Origin: Acanthochromis polyacanthus
Taxonomy: Eukaryota; Chordata; Actinopteri; Pomacentridae
Direction of reading: 5' to 3'
NCBI RefSeq assembly: GCF_021347895.1
Contig: NC_067116.1
Span: forward strand, 39,513,677-39,577,676
Length of the DNA: 64,000 bases
Numbering within the stretch: position 1 is the stretch's first letter; every line of letters starts with the position of its first letter. This document shows, piece after piece, positions 47,001 through 60,240 of the stretch. Under the pieces are notes generated by a model. It was not told where the DNA came from. It made no database searches and saw only the letters and a list, made by a program, of their open reading frames with translations. A program made the position numbers and the translations under genes.

Positions 47001-50000
47001 GCCATCAGCAGTCAGGCTATTCAATCCAAAATTAAACAGATAAGAACCCTGACAACTGAATTTCCCTTCAGGGATGAATTAAGTGATTCTGATTTATCTC
47101 CGACATACCTGAATAGAATTCTCTTGAGAAGCTGCTGGTCTCCTTCTGTGTAGCCTGGCCAGTCCTTCTGAATTTCCTTATACAAAAAGTCCTTCAATGT
47201 GAAGGTGTTTTCTCTCCCATTCAGGTTTGCCACCTAGGAAAATAATCAGGGCCACGGGTGAGTCTGCTGGTTTCTACTAGATAATCAGAAAGGATAACTT
47301 CACTCTGTGGTGTCAGTGACAGTGAAAACTCTAAGCTAATAAGTGTTGTGTGTGACCTGTTGCAGGTGGCTGTCCAGAGAGTCTTTGTCTAATGGCGAGA
47401 GGCCATCCTTCTGCAACCTCAGGATCAGCTCGGGCTTTTTGTAAGGCTTGAGGGCCAGCAGGTGTATGAGGCGCTCTCTGAGCGGCCGGTGCTGAGTCGT
47501 GCTTTTCTTTAGTGTACTGCTAGAGATGATGACGGGCCGAGATGTCCTCCGTAGTGGAGCGATGTCGGAGAGGCCAGGTGCCGGTTTCCGGATCTGAACC
47601 TTCTTACCTGAGAGAAATAAGAGAAGTGAAGGAAGAGTCTGACGTTATGGAGAGTTACCAGAGCAAAATCCTGGGGAATTAGAAAATACTCAGGGTTCTG
47701 TGCTTTAAAAAATACTGATTTCAATGATGACAAGTCTCTATTTAGTCAAATTTTTGACTACTTTTCCCCCATTGCTCAGTTTGTATGCTGTTTTTGCACA
47801 ATTCAAACTTCAAATCTGTACTCTAAACTCTACTCAGGGGATTCGAGGTGGGGCTTGGGTAGCTGAAAAGAATAATAGCATGTTTTCATTTACAAGATAT
47901 GAGATTCCCCCATTTATGAGTTATATTTATTAAAGGAATTTAGTGAACCATACTATAATTTATCACAGAAACAAAAGCACTCAGAGAAAATGACTCATCA
48001 AGTGACATTCTGGTTGGCAGTCAGTGCTTGCTTATTTTCTTAAGAACAAAAAACTGTAATTTCGCCACAAAATATTTCTGTAAACAAATTTTCACTCAGT
48101 AACTATTAACGGCTGAAAGAACTTGCAGATGACTCAAATAACGTATCATGCCGTTTGCACTCAAACTTACTGTCCATTGCAAACACCACATATTATCACA
48201 GTCTTTATTTCAGGTCATACACTGAGACAGAAACACTGTTTGGTTCCACAGCACACTTGGACTAAACATTTTTGACTCACTGATCAACAGAGACTAAGCT
48301 TACACTGGATTCTTTCTCTGCAGGCACTGAGGCAGAGATACTGTGGCTTTTTACTGCAACTGTAGCCCTATGTGTTTTTTAGCACAGGTCTGATAGGAAA
48401 ACAGAAAGTCAGGAGGTTGACGTGCTATGCCTGGGAACATTTCTGCCTCTGTACATTTAAATTACATTCACAGGGTTAGGGAGGATAAGTGAGTATGTGG
48501 TGCTTTATATTTTTGATCGCTGAGGAACCAAAAACCATCAAATTCAATAAAGTCGCTGTTGAGGCGTACTGACAGTGTGCTAGCTTTCTGCCGCTCGTTC
48601 CCGGACTCAAACAACCTGTCTGGTCCGGTGTGAACCCATTCTCCGGCAGAGCAAAGCAGCACAAACAAACGGGCCTTTTGGATGTTTTTATGGTACAGAA
48701 ATTCTTCCAGTGTTTTCCTGCCTGTTAACTCTCAACACCTTTACAGTTTCTAAGAGAAAATATCTCTTCTTACCAACCAAAAGCTGAGTTAAACCCCAAT
48801 CTTAGCAGGTATGTGACTCAGAAAATGACCGATTGGCTGGTGGTGTTCATGTGTCACAGTTTAGAGTCTCCTCACCTACATATCTTCCCCCAGGCTTGAT
48901 GACGATGGCACTCCTACTGCGGGTCTCCTCCTCAACCTGGGCCATGCTTTCCCTGGCCTTCTGGTAGGAGTCGTCTGTGGCACATACTGTAATCTTGTCC
49001 TGGATCCCACCCAGACAATCCAGCTGAATGCTCCCTTCACTGCCAAAACAAAGAAGAGATGGTTTAGAGAGGAAGACTGAAGTAGAGTGTGCAGAAATGT
49101 GAATACGAAAAGACTGAAAGGGAATCACACTTCACAGAAAATCATGTTACAGTTAAGAGAATACTATTGTAAAGTGCTGAGCATAAATCCATGACAGTTT
49201 TCCATTATTTGCCTTACATTTATATACGTATTATTTACGTATAGCATATTAAAGAGTAGCTATTTGTAATATTCCCTTTCTTCATTGTGCATTCCCGCCC
49301 AGATAAGATTTATTAAATCCCTTGAGGGCACCACTATTGTTTTTTTGTTTTTAAATATTTCCACCCAGCTGTGAGATCCGCATCACATCCTATTCTTTCC
49401 TGACTTTCCAGTTCTCTTTGATGAGGAGTTGGCAGAAAATGAGATGGTGCTGGCACTGTTGGTGGAGGATGCCATTTGGGCTTTAGACTGCAACTCAAGG
49501 TTGATTAGGATCCAGTCAGATATTCGAATTAACTCCACCTGACCCACTTGTTAAAAATACTTGCAGAATAATGGGGTCAGGAACTTGACAGTCGGAGAAG
49601 CAGAAGATTCTTGTTGTTCCTCATTCTGTTTTGCTACTTCCTTCCTCTCCAACACAGACATCTGCTTGTGATCATTTGATTCAGTCAGCAGTTTAAAATG
49701 TGTTAAGGCTATAGAAAAACACACAGAATGAGGCTACTGGGCTTAGATCGCAAAGAGTCTTGTGTCATTTCAGCTGCTGCTACAGAAACACATGCAACAG
49801 TCGCAGAGTTAAACTTTATTCAACACTTTACATTTCCACTGAAAATACAGCATAGCAAAATCCATTTCTACTTTAAACTTCCTTTTTAATTTGCAAAAGC
49901 TTATTCTGTTTAATAACTGAACTCAGAAAAACACTGGTAAGACAGTTCTGACTGGATATTGACTGAACACTGAAGGTCACTTCACCTTTATCACCTTTTC

Positions 50001-53000
50001 ATGCTTGTTCTAAAAATGAACAGGGCAAAACAACATCATTACCCATTTGCACAACCCATAAACCTCAGAGTAGCAGCTTTCCATTTTGTGACCGTTATCT
50101 GGAGCCAAGGTCTCCATTATGTTCATCAGGAGTGCCTGTAAAGTATCTCACTGAGGGTCTTAGTGATCCAAGTCAGGCTGTAACTAATTTACACAGACTG
50201 TCTGCAAACACTTACAAGATAATTCAAGTCCAAATACTCTTGAATACTTTGTCAGAGCTTAAAGGTAATAAATCACATTGTACACTGACAGTCAATAGAA
50301 ACTTTGAGACCATATTTTTCAACATAATTTTTGAAGCCCGAAACTGGATTTTCTTCATATGAATCATTTGTTTAGCATATTGGCATACAGAAACAAAAAT
50401 CTAAAGTTTCAAGAATGATTTCAAAATAAAGAATTTCACAAAAGAAAACGGCACCTGCCAAACACAAAGTCACAACAGTCAATACCGAGTATGGCCTCCA
50501 TTTGCTTCGATGCAGGCAGCAATCCGTCGGCGCATGCTTTGGACCAGGCTTCTGATTGTGGGTTGGGAACAGCCCATACGCCTGGCTACATCACTGTAGC
50601 TCAAACCGGCCTCCACCATACCCAGTGCCCGGAGACGTTGTTCATGTGATAGACGTGGCATGATGCTGTTCACTGGACTAACGATGGTGGCCTTTTTTGG
50701 GCCTTTATATAGGCCTTCAAAACCCATTCTCAAATTGTGCAGATACTCACTGAGTATTGCTTGGTGTGTATTTGGTTCCCTTTTGCAAAGTGACCAACCC
50801 ATGTGCAATGAATCATGACAAAATGACAACTCATTATCTCAACTACCAGGGCACTAGATCATCAGTAAATCCACAATGAATAATTACACCCCCCCTAAAA
50901 GTAGAATTCTGCGTACATTTCTACCTCAAAGTTTCTATTGACTGTCAGTACACATATGAGTTTGACATAACATTTAGTGAATTTTTGCTAAGTTAAATTA
51001 GGAGGAAGAGAAGAGAAGAGAAAGTGATTCTGTGTTGTTTGTTCTCACCTGGTGATGTACTGCTGGATGCAGTCGAAGCTGCCCTGGGGGTTATCTCTGC
51101 CCACATTTGACAGGTAGAAAGTAAACGCTTGTAGTTCACTGGAATTTTCTGACCGTGGTATTGAAATTTTCTGTTGAAGACAAAGACCAATACATGAATG
51201 CATTAAATCAGCTTGAGATATTAAAGCTCTTGAAGATTTGAAGTTATTTGAGGTCTTGTGGTACCACACCACCAAAATTTGAAAACAAAAATATTTGTTT
51301 CCCAGCCTGTCTTAAGTGTGACATTTCTTGATTCTTTTTTTGGACTTGGATACCATAAGTTTAAGGATATTGTCTAAACAACACAATATTTGTAGGTTAA
51401 AACACGTATTAATTTTATTTTCATTTTTTACATCTCATGTATTCAGCAACATAAAAAAAATGTCAGTGAGGCACACACTGAAAACCTTGATCTGAGAAAG
51501 CTGAATAAGTTCCAGGCATTTTCTTGCTTATAAACACAGCATATACCTATTTCTGCTCAGTGTTACGAGTTTCTAACATGCAATTGAGGGAACCCCTAAA
51601 TTAATGTAGCAGAAGAACTATGACGGGTATTTCTGCATTCTGTGGCCTTCAATATTTGTTCGAATCCGATTCATCCATCGCATTTAAAAGACTATGGACG
51701 AAGCAGAGTTAACCACGATCAACTACCTTCTAAACTCCACAAAGCTCTTATCATAAGTGAGCTGCTGGACAGTTTGATGAAGGGAGGAAATAATTTGACA
51801 AGCGACAAATGAGATGAACAACAGTGCTGGTAATCTTCTCAGAGAAGAATGTGAAAGAGGGAGTAGAGAAAACACGGGTTGACTAAAAACCTGTCCTGAC
51901 ACATTTCTGATTCACCTCACGATTGTTTTATTGGGCAGTGAAATTGGTTCAGCAGGTCCTGTAAATATAGTCTTAGCCTGTAAGTCCAGGTCGAGGGTTG
52001 TGTTTGCATTAGGTTCTGGTTGTCTGACTGAAATCAAGTGGTGTCACAGCCAAGGACCATGAATCACACTGAACCAGTATAACAAAGAACAACTGAAGTT
52101 GCCAATTATATGGTTCTGGAAGCTTTTTGAACAGTGAACAGCTCATTTCTAGTGACCCAACCTATATCAGAGGCTCAGCTTGTGACTCAGGTCTCTTTCT
52201 CAATGTTGGTACTGATGTAGTCAGACTGCAGGCAGCTCAGCTCTGTTTACCAAAGTTCTCAACACGTGTGAAGGCTGCAGGTGGCCAGATTTAAATAAAT
52301 ACAGTGACCTTTATTTGCCTGACTGGAAGACCTGTGCTTTCAGTTACTCACAATTCTGCAAACCAGCTTAAGACCTTGTGCCTCTGCGGCAGCTTAAGAA
52401 GACAAATTACATGTAAGACAATTTGAAATAACACACGATTGTAATGTAGCTTTGTGTTTAATTATCTGCAGAATCACCAGAAATAATACAGCTGTAGATT
52501 GGCTATTCTAGGATACTGGTAAGTACAAATTTATCATTGCAAAAAGCAGGTTATGTCAGCATATGTAGAAAAAAAACCCTCATTGTAACCAGATACATGA
52601 ACGTCACCAGTTGAAAATGTGACTGTTGGGATGTGCAGGTGAAAGCACGAGGAAGTGGTTGAAGCCATTCGTGGAAGGAGTAACCAAAAGTGTCAGCAAA
52701 ATCACAGCTGACGTGGACTGTCAAAGTTTAGTTGCAACAATTCAACAACAGTGGTCTGCGACTACGATCTAGATACATGATAACATCTGCATTGATATAA
52801 GTGTAGAAAATAACTTAATGTTACTTTACACAGTCTAACCTGTGTGTTTGTTACTGGTAATAAACCCAAAACGCACCAAGAGGTAACGCTATGCGAACCA
52901 CTCCTTAATTAAACAATCAAACTTAACCTCTACTTCACTTAATCGCTTCTTTTGAAATTATCGCTGTGGAAATAATGCTGGTTTGATGTTGGCAGGTGTA

Positions 53001-56000
53001 AGTCTGTCATTGCTGTCTATGTGCTACCATTTTCAAAATCCACTTCACTACGAGAAACAACAAACAATCACCTCCGGACAACTTTGCTGAGGATTTGAAT
53101 GTTCCAGTAAAGCAGCTCTGTTCAGTTTATTAAATGGTGTATTAAGTAGTAATTTTAATCACAGTTTTCGAATCTCAAATGTTCCACCAAAACATTTCCC
53201 CCGTCACTCTTCTGAGCTCCATTCCTTGCTTAACTCCTTACAATTGTGATTGGTTTACAGAACTACAAACAACCAAAAATGTTTTACTCCCTGTAACAGA
53301 ATGATGATAATATGCTCAGCAAGACTACTGCAGAGGTGATAAAATAGAAAGTAGGACAGCTTATAAAGATAGCGTCTCAAACAACTTTACATCCGGCTGC
53401 AATAAGTTTGAATACAGTTTAAGTTTCGCAAGAGCTGCCGCCATATGTCACTGCAAACCTCCATCCATTATCTATACACCGCTTAATCCTCACTAGGGTC
53501 ACAGGAAGATGGAGTGTATCCCTGCTGACTTAGGGCGAAATCAGTGGACACTCTAGACAGGTCACCAGTCTGTTGCAGGGCTACATATACAGATATACAA
53601 CAAACAATCGCAGTCACACCTACGGATAATTTAGAGCCACCGATCAACCTCATGTTTTTAGACAGTGCGAGGAAGCTGGAGCACCCACGGAAAAACCCAA
53701 GCATGCACAGGGAGAACATGCAAACTCCACGCAGAAAGATACCGGAAAGGCCAGGAGGCGAACTGGGGATCTTCTAGCTGCAAGGTGACAGCACTACTAA
53801 CCACCAAACTACTGTGCAACCCTCATTGAAAACCTGCCTTTTCAAACAACTTCACACTACATTTGGGACCTTTGGGCCCCAGAAATACACCCGCCAAGTG
53901 CTGAGTAGACTGGCTGGCAAGAAAAGCAGGGAATAGGCACACACAGACCCCTTTATTTAAGTACTGAATGTTCTAGGTATTTATTTTTAATGTTGCACCA
54001 ACTGATTCTCTTACACCCAATAGGCACTACACCTGAATGCACTCTTTGCCAAGTCCTACCTGAAGCTACTCTAAGTCCCAGCCAAATCAGTGCAGCCACT
54101 GCTGGCAACAAGAAGACAGTTCAGGACAACCCACATATTCACTTTTATCACTACAATAAAATGTTGTCCACAGCAAACAGAGAAAACACCCTTTAGAAAT
54201 ATGCTCATTCTAGGATCATTAAGGATCTTCCAATTTTGGATTTGCTGTTTGAAGATGTTGGAGACGACAAAGCTAGCAGCTCTGCTCAGTCTAAACCACA
54301 CTGTAGAAACAGAAAACATGATGTGACATTTTGAGAACAAGAATTGTATGTTTATGGAAAGAAAACCAACCGTAATACTTCTATTATATCATGGCGTTGA
54401 AAGACAACTACATGTACCGTTTGTACCATTTTAAATTCATGTCATGTTTATCTGAAAACACAGAGGACCAGAGGAGACAGGTTGATTGCGTGAATCCAGA
54501 TATAATTAAGAGGCTGAGGAACTGGCTGTAAGGCAGGGCACAGGGGAGTGAGTCAGTTGACTCACTGACTCACATTGTAGAGGATGAAAGAGTGAGAAGC
54601 GGCTCCTCCACACCAACTGGCTCTGGACGCCAGTGTAATCAACGTGCGAGTGTTGAGAGCACTACGTGCATACATTAACTTACTCATCCATGAAAGAGCG
54701 CAGTTTCAAAAGAAATGGATCATCATTGAGATCAAAGCTGACACTCCTGTTTGCTGTTAGTGAGCGGGGATTTTCTCTAGTTTGTCTTTACTGTGCATCG
54801 GTCCTACTAAAGTCTCTTTGAGTAGGAGTGCTGCTAACAAATAATTTAATTGCCTGGTTATATGCGCATATAAAGTTTGCTTGATTATGACTAGATGAAC
54901 GAGGTGTTGTGTGCATTCTTTTTGTTTGAAATTTATAGATATAGAAACAACAGAATATCACTCTATTGAATAACTGAGGAACTTTCTGACACACTAAAGA
55001 TATAAACAGTAAAACTAAGTGTGATTTGAGCACCAAGCACACTTTCTGGACTTTCATGAACAGGATTACTGTCGCTGTACATACTGTAACTTGAAGCTAA
55101 CATTCCTTTCTTAACCCACCTCCTGTTTCATCCTGCAACAGACTAAAAACCACTATGTCAAGATCAGTTAGACTCACAAATTAAAACCCTTCCAGGTATG
55201 TCTAAATCAAAGCTTTGGAAGAATTGAGAGCTTTAGCCTGATGTTTGCCACAAAACCCAGACAAAACAGAGCAAGGGGAAAAAAAAAAATAGGACACACA
55301 AGAGCATGAAGTGGGTTTTAAACAGGTTGTCCATCATGTCCTTGTTCCGAGGCAGCTGGTCTCATCTTCTCATTCTGCGTAGCATTGACAAAACAATGCC
55401 TCTTTTCAAACCGGGGTTGTTCAAGTGGCGGCCGACCCCCACACACTCCATCCAGTCCTCTCTCCAGGGCCAGAGGAGAGGAAAGGAGCAAATACAGAGA
55501 AATCAAATCAGACAGACACAGACATGACTCTGGCACAATAAGACAACATGAAAGACTTCTGTAACTAGTCAGCAGTCTGCATTCATAATCCCAAAAACAC
55601 TGTGGTCAAAGAATAAACACAAAGGGGCTAACTTGACTGAGCAGTTAAATCTGTTCATGCAATCTAGTTATGGGTTGAGAATATGAATCAAGATAATAAG
55701 TCTGACAGAAAAGTTGCATCTGGCAATAAAAAAAAACAAAAAAAAAACGGTTTGCTTCACCTTGTACTGGTTTTGTCTGTTGGCGGTTTTTGGCTTGGGC
55801 AAGAACAATTTTAAAAAAATGAGGCGAGTAACAAGCAGAGGCCAAACTAAAATGGGTTACACAGCTGTTTTGTTCCGCTAAAAGCCATGCAGACAGTTCT
55901 CTCAAAAGCTCGCTTCCACTTGACCTAATTAGTGTCAATAGTGCCAGATACAACATCAAATCTACAACTGCTTTTTAGTCACACATGTGACTGGTTTGTC

Positions 56001-59000
56001 AGGAGCACAGAGAGCAAGTCGGAAGCAAACAGCAATTCAGTGATGAGGAGGATGTGGGAGAGAGCAAGAAGAAAACAACACAAAAGAACAAAATAAGAGT
56101 ACATCTCTACAAACTCATTGCCACATATGCAGCACTGAAAAAGGAAGAGAGCATTTCTGTCACATTTACAAACACCAGACTGTACTTAATGACCGAATAT
56201 TTGAAGTTGGTACAGCTAACAACATAACATGTATAACAATCAGAATGAAATTTAAGTTCTCATCATCCACATCACCATTTTTCTGCCTTTAAAATATGCA
56301 CTCAAATGTCTTGGGGAAAATAAAATCCATCTTTTAACCGTTTTCAGCCTTTGGATTCTGTCCTTTCTAAAAAAATAAAAAAGTGTGTGTGTACAAACTT
56401 CCGTCAGGGCTCAGCGAAGGCTGAACCAGATGAATGAATACTGTATGAGTGAATGAATATGGGATCTCGTCGTGACAGCCAAGCCATCTGCTCTGTAATT
56501 TATCCACTTTCACACTTCTAACCAGCGTTCTGATCTCACCATTAACAGACTTTCCCTCGAGGGAGGCTGCTGCGTCAGTAACATGCACTACTGAAATCAT
56601 CAGATAATAAACACCAGGTCTATCTGTGGCACACGTGCAAGTGAACATATGCATGTGTTCCCAACACACTTCAGCTCATGTTAAACATTCTGATGATACA
56701 ACAAGCCAGGGTCGCACTGAATTATCTGGCTACAGAGATAAAGTCATAAAATCAACTCGCCAGAACAGACAGGTTGGTACAAATAAAACTGAATTTTACT
56801 TGATGAAAAAGGATTAATTGAAAGTGTTTGAAAGAGTCTGGCTCTGTGCAGGATTGCAGTGTTCTGCAGTGCACCAGTCTCAATTTTACACAAAAATATT
56901 GACAGAAGGAAGGCAGCACAAAAAGCACAGACACAGCCAGAGAAGGTTGTTGTGGATGCAGATTGACTATAACACTTGGCATTTTGTTAACAATCAATAA
57001 ATAAAAACTTGATTCGAAATGAGGGACTTACTGAAATAATGACTTTCTATTGTAAAATGTAGAAATCACAGACCTGAGCTACACCAGTGCTCACATCCAA
57101 AATCTTACAGGCACATTTTTCAACACAATATGCGCATTAAAAAAAAAAAGTTGAACATATCTGCTGGGCTGCTGGAATCCAAGGTCTATTTATTTATCTG
57201 GAAAACGAGCGCATCGAGAGCTTGGACTGGATTCACTTGATTCCCTGAGCAACACTTCAAACCTTAAAAATACATTTTAACAAGCTGTGTGTCTATGAAA
57301 CTCCAGCAATTAGCAGAATACAATGTTGGTATATGTTGAACTAGCAGTTTTTTCTCCTTGTTATCCATGTCAATTTTGACAATGTTAAGCTGCTTATATG
57401 ATACAAAGTTAACCAGCTACTATTCTATACGTTTTCCATTGCATTTTCAACTTTTGTGCCTTTGCATCGATGGAAATCTGCCCCCTGTAGTTCAGAACCG
57501 AGTATTAAATTGAGTATTAAGGAGAACCAATGTAACAGGCACAGATCCATGTTTTTGCTGAGACATTTTTGACATTTCAAGCCATTTCAATTTTCAGCCA
57601 GCCTTGCAAAAAATGTTTATATACAGCAAATTTCTGTTTGTAGTTTTGGCTATTGTGGTGTCTGTAAGCACCAACATTTTAATAATGTCACCGCTGAGAT
57701 CTGGGGATGTGGAAAGCTTCACGAGGAAGTGGCTTACAGTACACAATGCAACGATCGCACACATCTGTCAATATGGTGCCAAACTGAGCTGGAGCTTTTT
57801 AATTCACATGAGGTGATCAGTGTCAAACTTACATAAGACAATGGCCTGAGGTGCACACGAGGCAGTGCAAATGAGAGTGAATGTGTAGGAGGGGAGGATT
57901 AAGACAAATGTATGTATATGTGACGCTTGATTGAGTATAAAGATGCTAGAAATTCTGCTTTTGTAAACACTGGGATCATGCTGACATAACGTGCCCCACA
58001 CAACCTATCATGATAACACTTCATAACAGACATATTGCCAAAACAATCTTCAGACACAGCAAATCACTCAATGAACCAGGCCACAGAATGTCAAACCAAC
58101 CTGAAACTAACCAGTACAGAAGAGCAAATAGACCATCTATGCACATCAGACTGAGCAGGCTCATGCACGTTAACCCGTGCCAAAAGCAGCCGCTGATGCA
58201 GAAAAAGCTGGTGAGGGTGTTTATTGTCTTGACGACGACATTTAATTGCTGATATAGTGAGCACTGACAGCCATGTGTCAGTTTCGTCATCATCATAAAC
58301 AAGCGGGTACGAACTGCTCACATTCCAAGATACTATATTAAAAAATAATACTGCAAAACAAATGTGAAAATGTGGCAGCAAAGATGCCACAAAAAATGTC
58401 AGAATCCTGTTCTACTCAAAGATTTAAAAATAGCAAAAATGATGGCACGTACCTGTAAAATAATCACATTTTTAGCTGATTTCAATGCAGTAATACTGTC
58501 ACACATTGCATAAGAACAATTTATTATTTGTAAATGCAGATTTCAATGTGGACATCATGTTCAGTTTTGGCTTGTTATTTTACAGTCAACATGTAAATAA
58601 TATTTTCTTCAGTGATGTTAATAGATATTATTTGTAATTTAATAAAACAAGAAAAATCTGATAAATTAATTAAATACATTTTAAATTATTTTAAATAATG
58701 ACAAATATATCTAAAATAATGCAATGTTTTGTTGATTTAAATATAGCAAAAAAAATGATTTTACTGTCAAACATTCTAAAAAATAATTTGTTTGTAAAAA
58801 CATAAATTTTTGATGTGAACATTATTCACAAATTTCACAAGTTTTGTTTTCTTTCCAGTAAATGTGTAAATTTATATTTTTCTCTGAGATTTGACTGCTT
58901 ATAATTTGCAATTTGATTAAACAGGAAAATCTGTTAAATAACAATATAAAAAAATTATATGTAACTTTTCAATCCTCTATATAGATGTTTCTTTCAAATA

Positions 59001-60240
59001 ACGCTAATATTTTTTTTTAAATGCATTTTTTGATGATTTAAATATGGTTTTTATAAAAGTGGTGATTTTACTTCCAAATATTATATAAAAAAATTAATCA
59101 CCATTTGTAAATACACAAATTTTGAGGTGGACATTGTTATTGTTTTCTCTGCAATTAACAAGCAAATTAGCCATTTTTTCCTGGATTTTACTAGCTATTA
59201 TGTATAATTTAACACAACAGAGAAAACGTATACAATAACAGTAAATATTCCTAAAAATGCCGCCCATTTTTAACAGTGTACATCGTGCATTCATTGACTT
59301 GTCTCTGTTACAGTAAAAAAAAAAAAAAGGGAAGACAGGCAGCGGCAGGTAGGAGTAATATTAGCTTTGCTGCAGGGCTCAACACTAAAAACACAAACAT
59401 TTGCAGCTTTCAATCTGCTCTACTCGCTTTCTTTGCTTACTTGACTGCTATTTATTTTTTGCATTATCAAAAGTATGCGCTGCTCTTCATACTGATCATA
59501 CTAGAAGTTCATTTTCCTTTGCAGTGTCTGACTCAGTTCTGAACAACAAGGCCGTAGACATGACATTATAATAGGTTTCAGAGTATTTTTCCTGCCATGC
59601 AAGTGATATTATGGCATCAAGTTTTCTTTTGGCACATTTAGAAGGAAAAGCTAAACATATCAAATTGTGTGGCTAACAGCAGGATCGGCTGGGTAACATT
59701 TGCCTAAAGAGGTCTGACAGTGACGCCTTAATGTCCAACAATGCTGACACTGCACATGGCACAATGGCAAAAAGTACATCATTAAGTTCACGACAGCTAT
59801 GCCAGCATCTTTCTTGCCGCTTTCTGGAGGCACACGTTTTAAGACATGGCATCGAAGTGTCATGTTGGGTGAAAAGGAGTTAGCCTGCTGCTGACACCAG
59901 CGTTGAAACGTCTGCGTATGTGTGTCAGTTGGTGTTTGAGCATCGAAATGCTCTCATGAAAACCGTTTTCCTCGTCACGATGAATGTACGTGTATTTCTA
60001 GCTGTGACAGCTCAGTTTTGAAAGTGCTATCAGCGACTAACTGCAGTGACTGACAAGTCCGCCGTAATGAAACTCTTGGGATACCGTTTGAAAAATCACT
60101 TTCTATTAGTCTTATAATTTATTTTACCTGAATTAAAGTTTTGTGTGCATGGTAGAGAGGAGACAGTGAGTTGGAATGAAGCAACATGTTCTTACCCCTT
60201 GGTTTCCATTAAATCTGATCAATGGTCGAGATGACAAGAC
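40476..60240 (-). CDS. ell: ELL, RNA polymerase II elongation factor (first exon missing)
   Basis: ELL suppresses pausing by RNA polymerase II and is a subunit of the super and little elongation complexes in the nucleus. I traced 11 in-phase exons giving 595 residues: 60196-60240, 51049-51170, 48876-49039, 47357-47607, 47109-47233, 44066-44141, 42000-42615, 41623-41689, 40840-41011, 40671-40715, 40476-40580. Diagnostic blocks are [70 protein letters not shown], a Lys-rich [12 protein letters not shown] tract, and a C-terminal occludin/ELL domain with [16 protein letters not shown]. The wording is closer to ELL than to ELL2 (for example SIQDK-like GIQDK and [13 protein letters not shown]). Exon 60196-60240 starts in phase 0 and corresponds to the second coding exon of human ELL. 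The missing N-terminus, about 45 residues, should lie beyond 64000. The protein ends DQQQL, a few residues shorter than the human tail. Confidence 0.93.
46863..47095 (+). mobile_element. LINE 3' end in ell intron 6
   Basis: A plus-strand frame at 46939-47043 encodes [17 protein letters not shown] followed by LPSAVRLFN and a stop. This is the C-terminal signature of reverse transcriptases of several fish non-LTR families. It is followed by TGAATTTCCCTTCAGGGATG, a typical 3' end of such elements. The insertion is severely 5'-truncated. Its 3' end lies about 12 nt from the splice donor of ell exon 6. Confidence 0.75.
50281..50950 (-). mobile_element. Internally deleted Tc1/mariner element in ell intron 3
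   Basis: Inverted terminal repeats share the core CTGACAGTCAATAGAAACTT. The left end starts TACACTGACAGTC at 50281 and the right end finishes GACTGTCAGTA at 50950. TA bounds both ends. The interior keeps the transposase start and its last codons but none of the catalytic core. At 670 bp it is non-autonomous, and its coding strand is the same as that of ell. Confidence 0.85.
50479..50661 (-). pseudogene. Deletion-fused Tc1-like transposase frame
   Basis: The frame starts [19 protein letters not shown], a helix-turn-helix DNA-binding start of Tc1-like transposases that continues through [19 protein letters not shown]. It then jumps directly to [19 protein letters not shown], the usual extreme C-terminus of such proteins. 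The 60-residue frame is intact, so the roughly 250-residue catalytic region was removed without breaking the frame. It has no DDE residues and cannot transpose DNA. The frame is also open upstream to 50829. Confidence 0.75.
53458..53822. repeat. Dispersed teleost repeat, copy 2, ell intron 2
   Basis: Same family and orientation as 24428-24788. It starts CCTCCATCCATTATCTATAC, shares CAGGGAGAACATGCAAACTC and ends near CTACTGTGCAACCCTC. It is more diverged than copy 1. Confidence 0.75.
58450..59280 (+). repeat. AT-rich tandem of about 290-bp units in ell intron 2
   Basis: Three diverged units can be aligned by the marker TTTGTAAAnnCanAnnTT followed by GTGGACAT or GTGAACAT, at about 58530, 58793 and 59103. 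Each is preceded by a TTTTACT motif and followed by a TAATTTRATTAAACA-like stretch. The array ends TTTTAACAGTGTA, matching the outer end of the copy at 32761-33000 in inverse. Confidence 0.55.

Noticed and set aside
40476..60240. Assignment as ell2 rather than ell
   Set aside because: The blocks [28 protein letters not shown] and [15 protein letters not shown] agree with ELL at positions where ELL2 differs.
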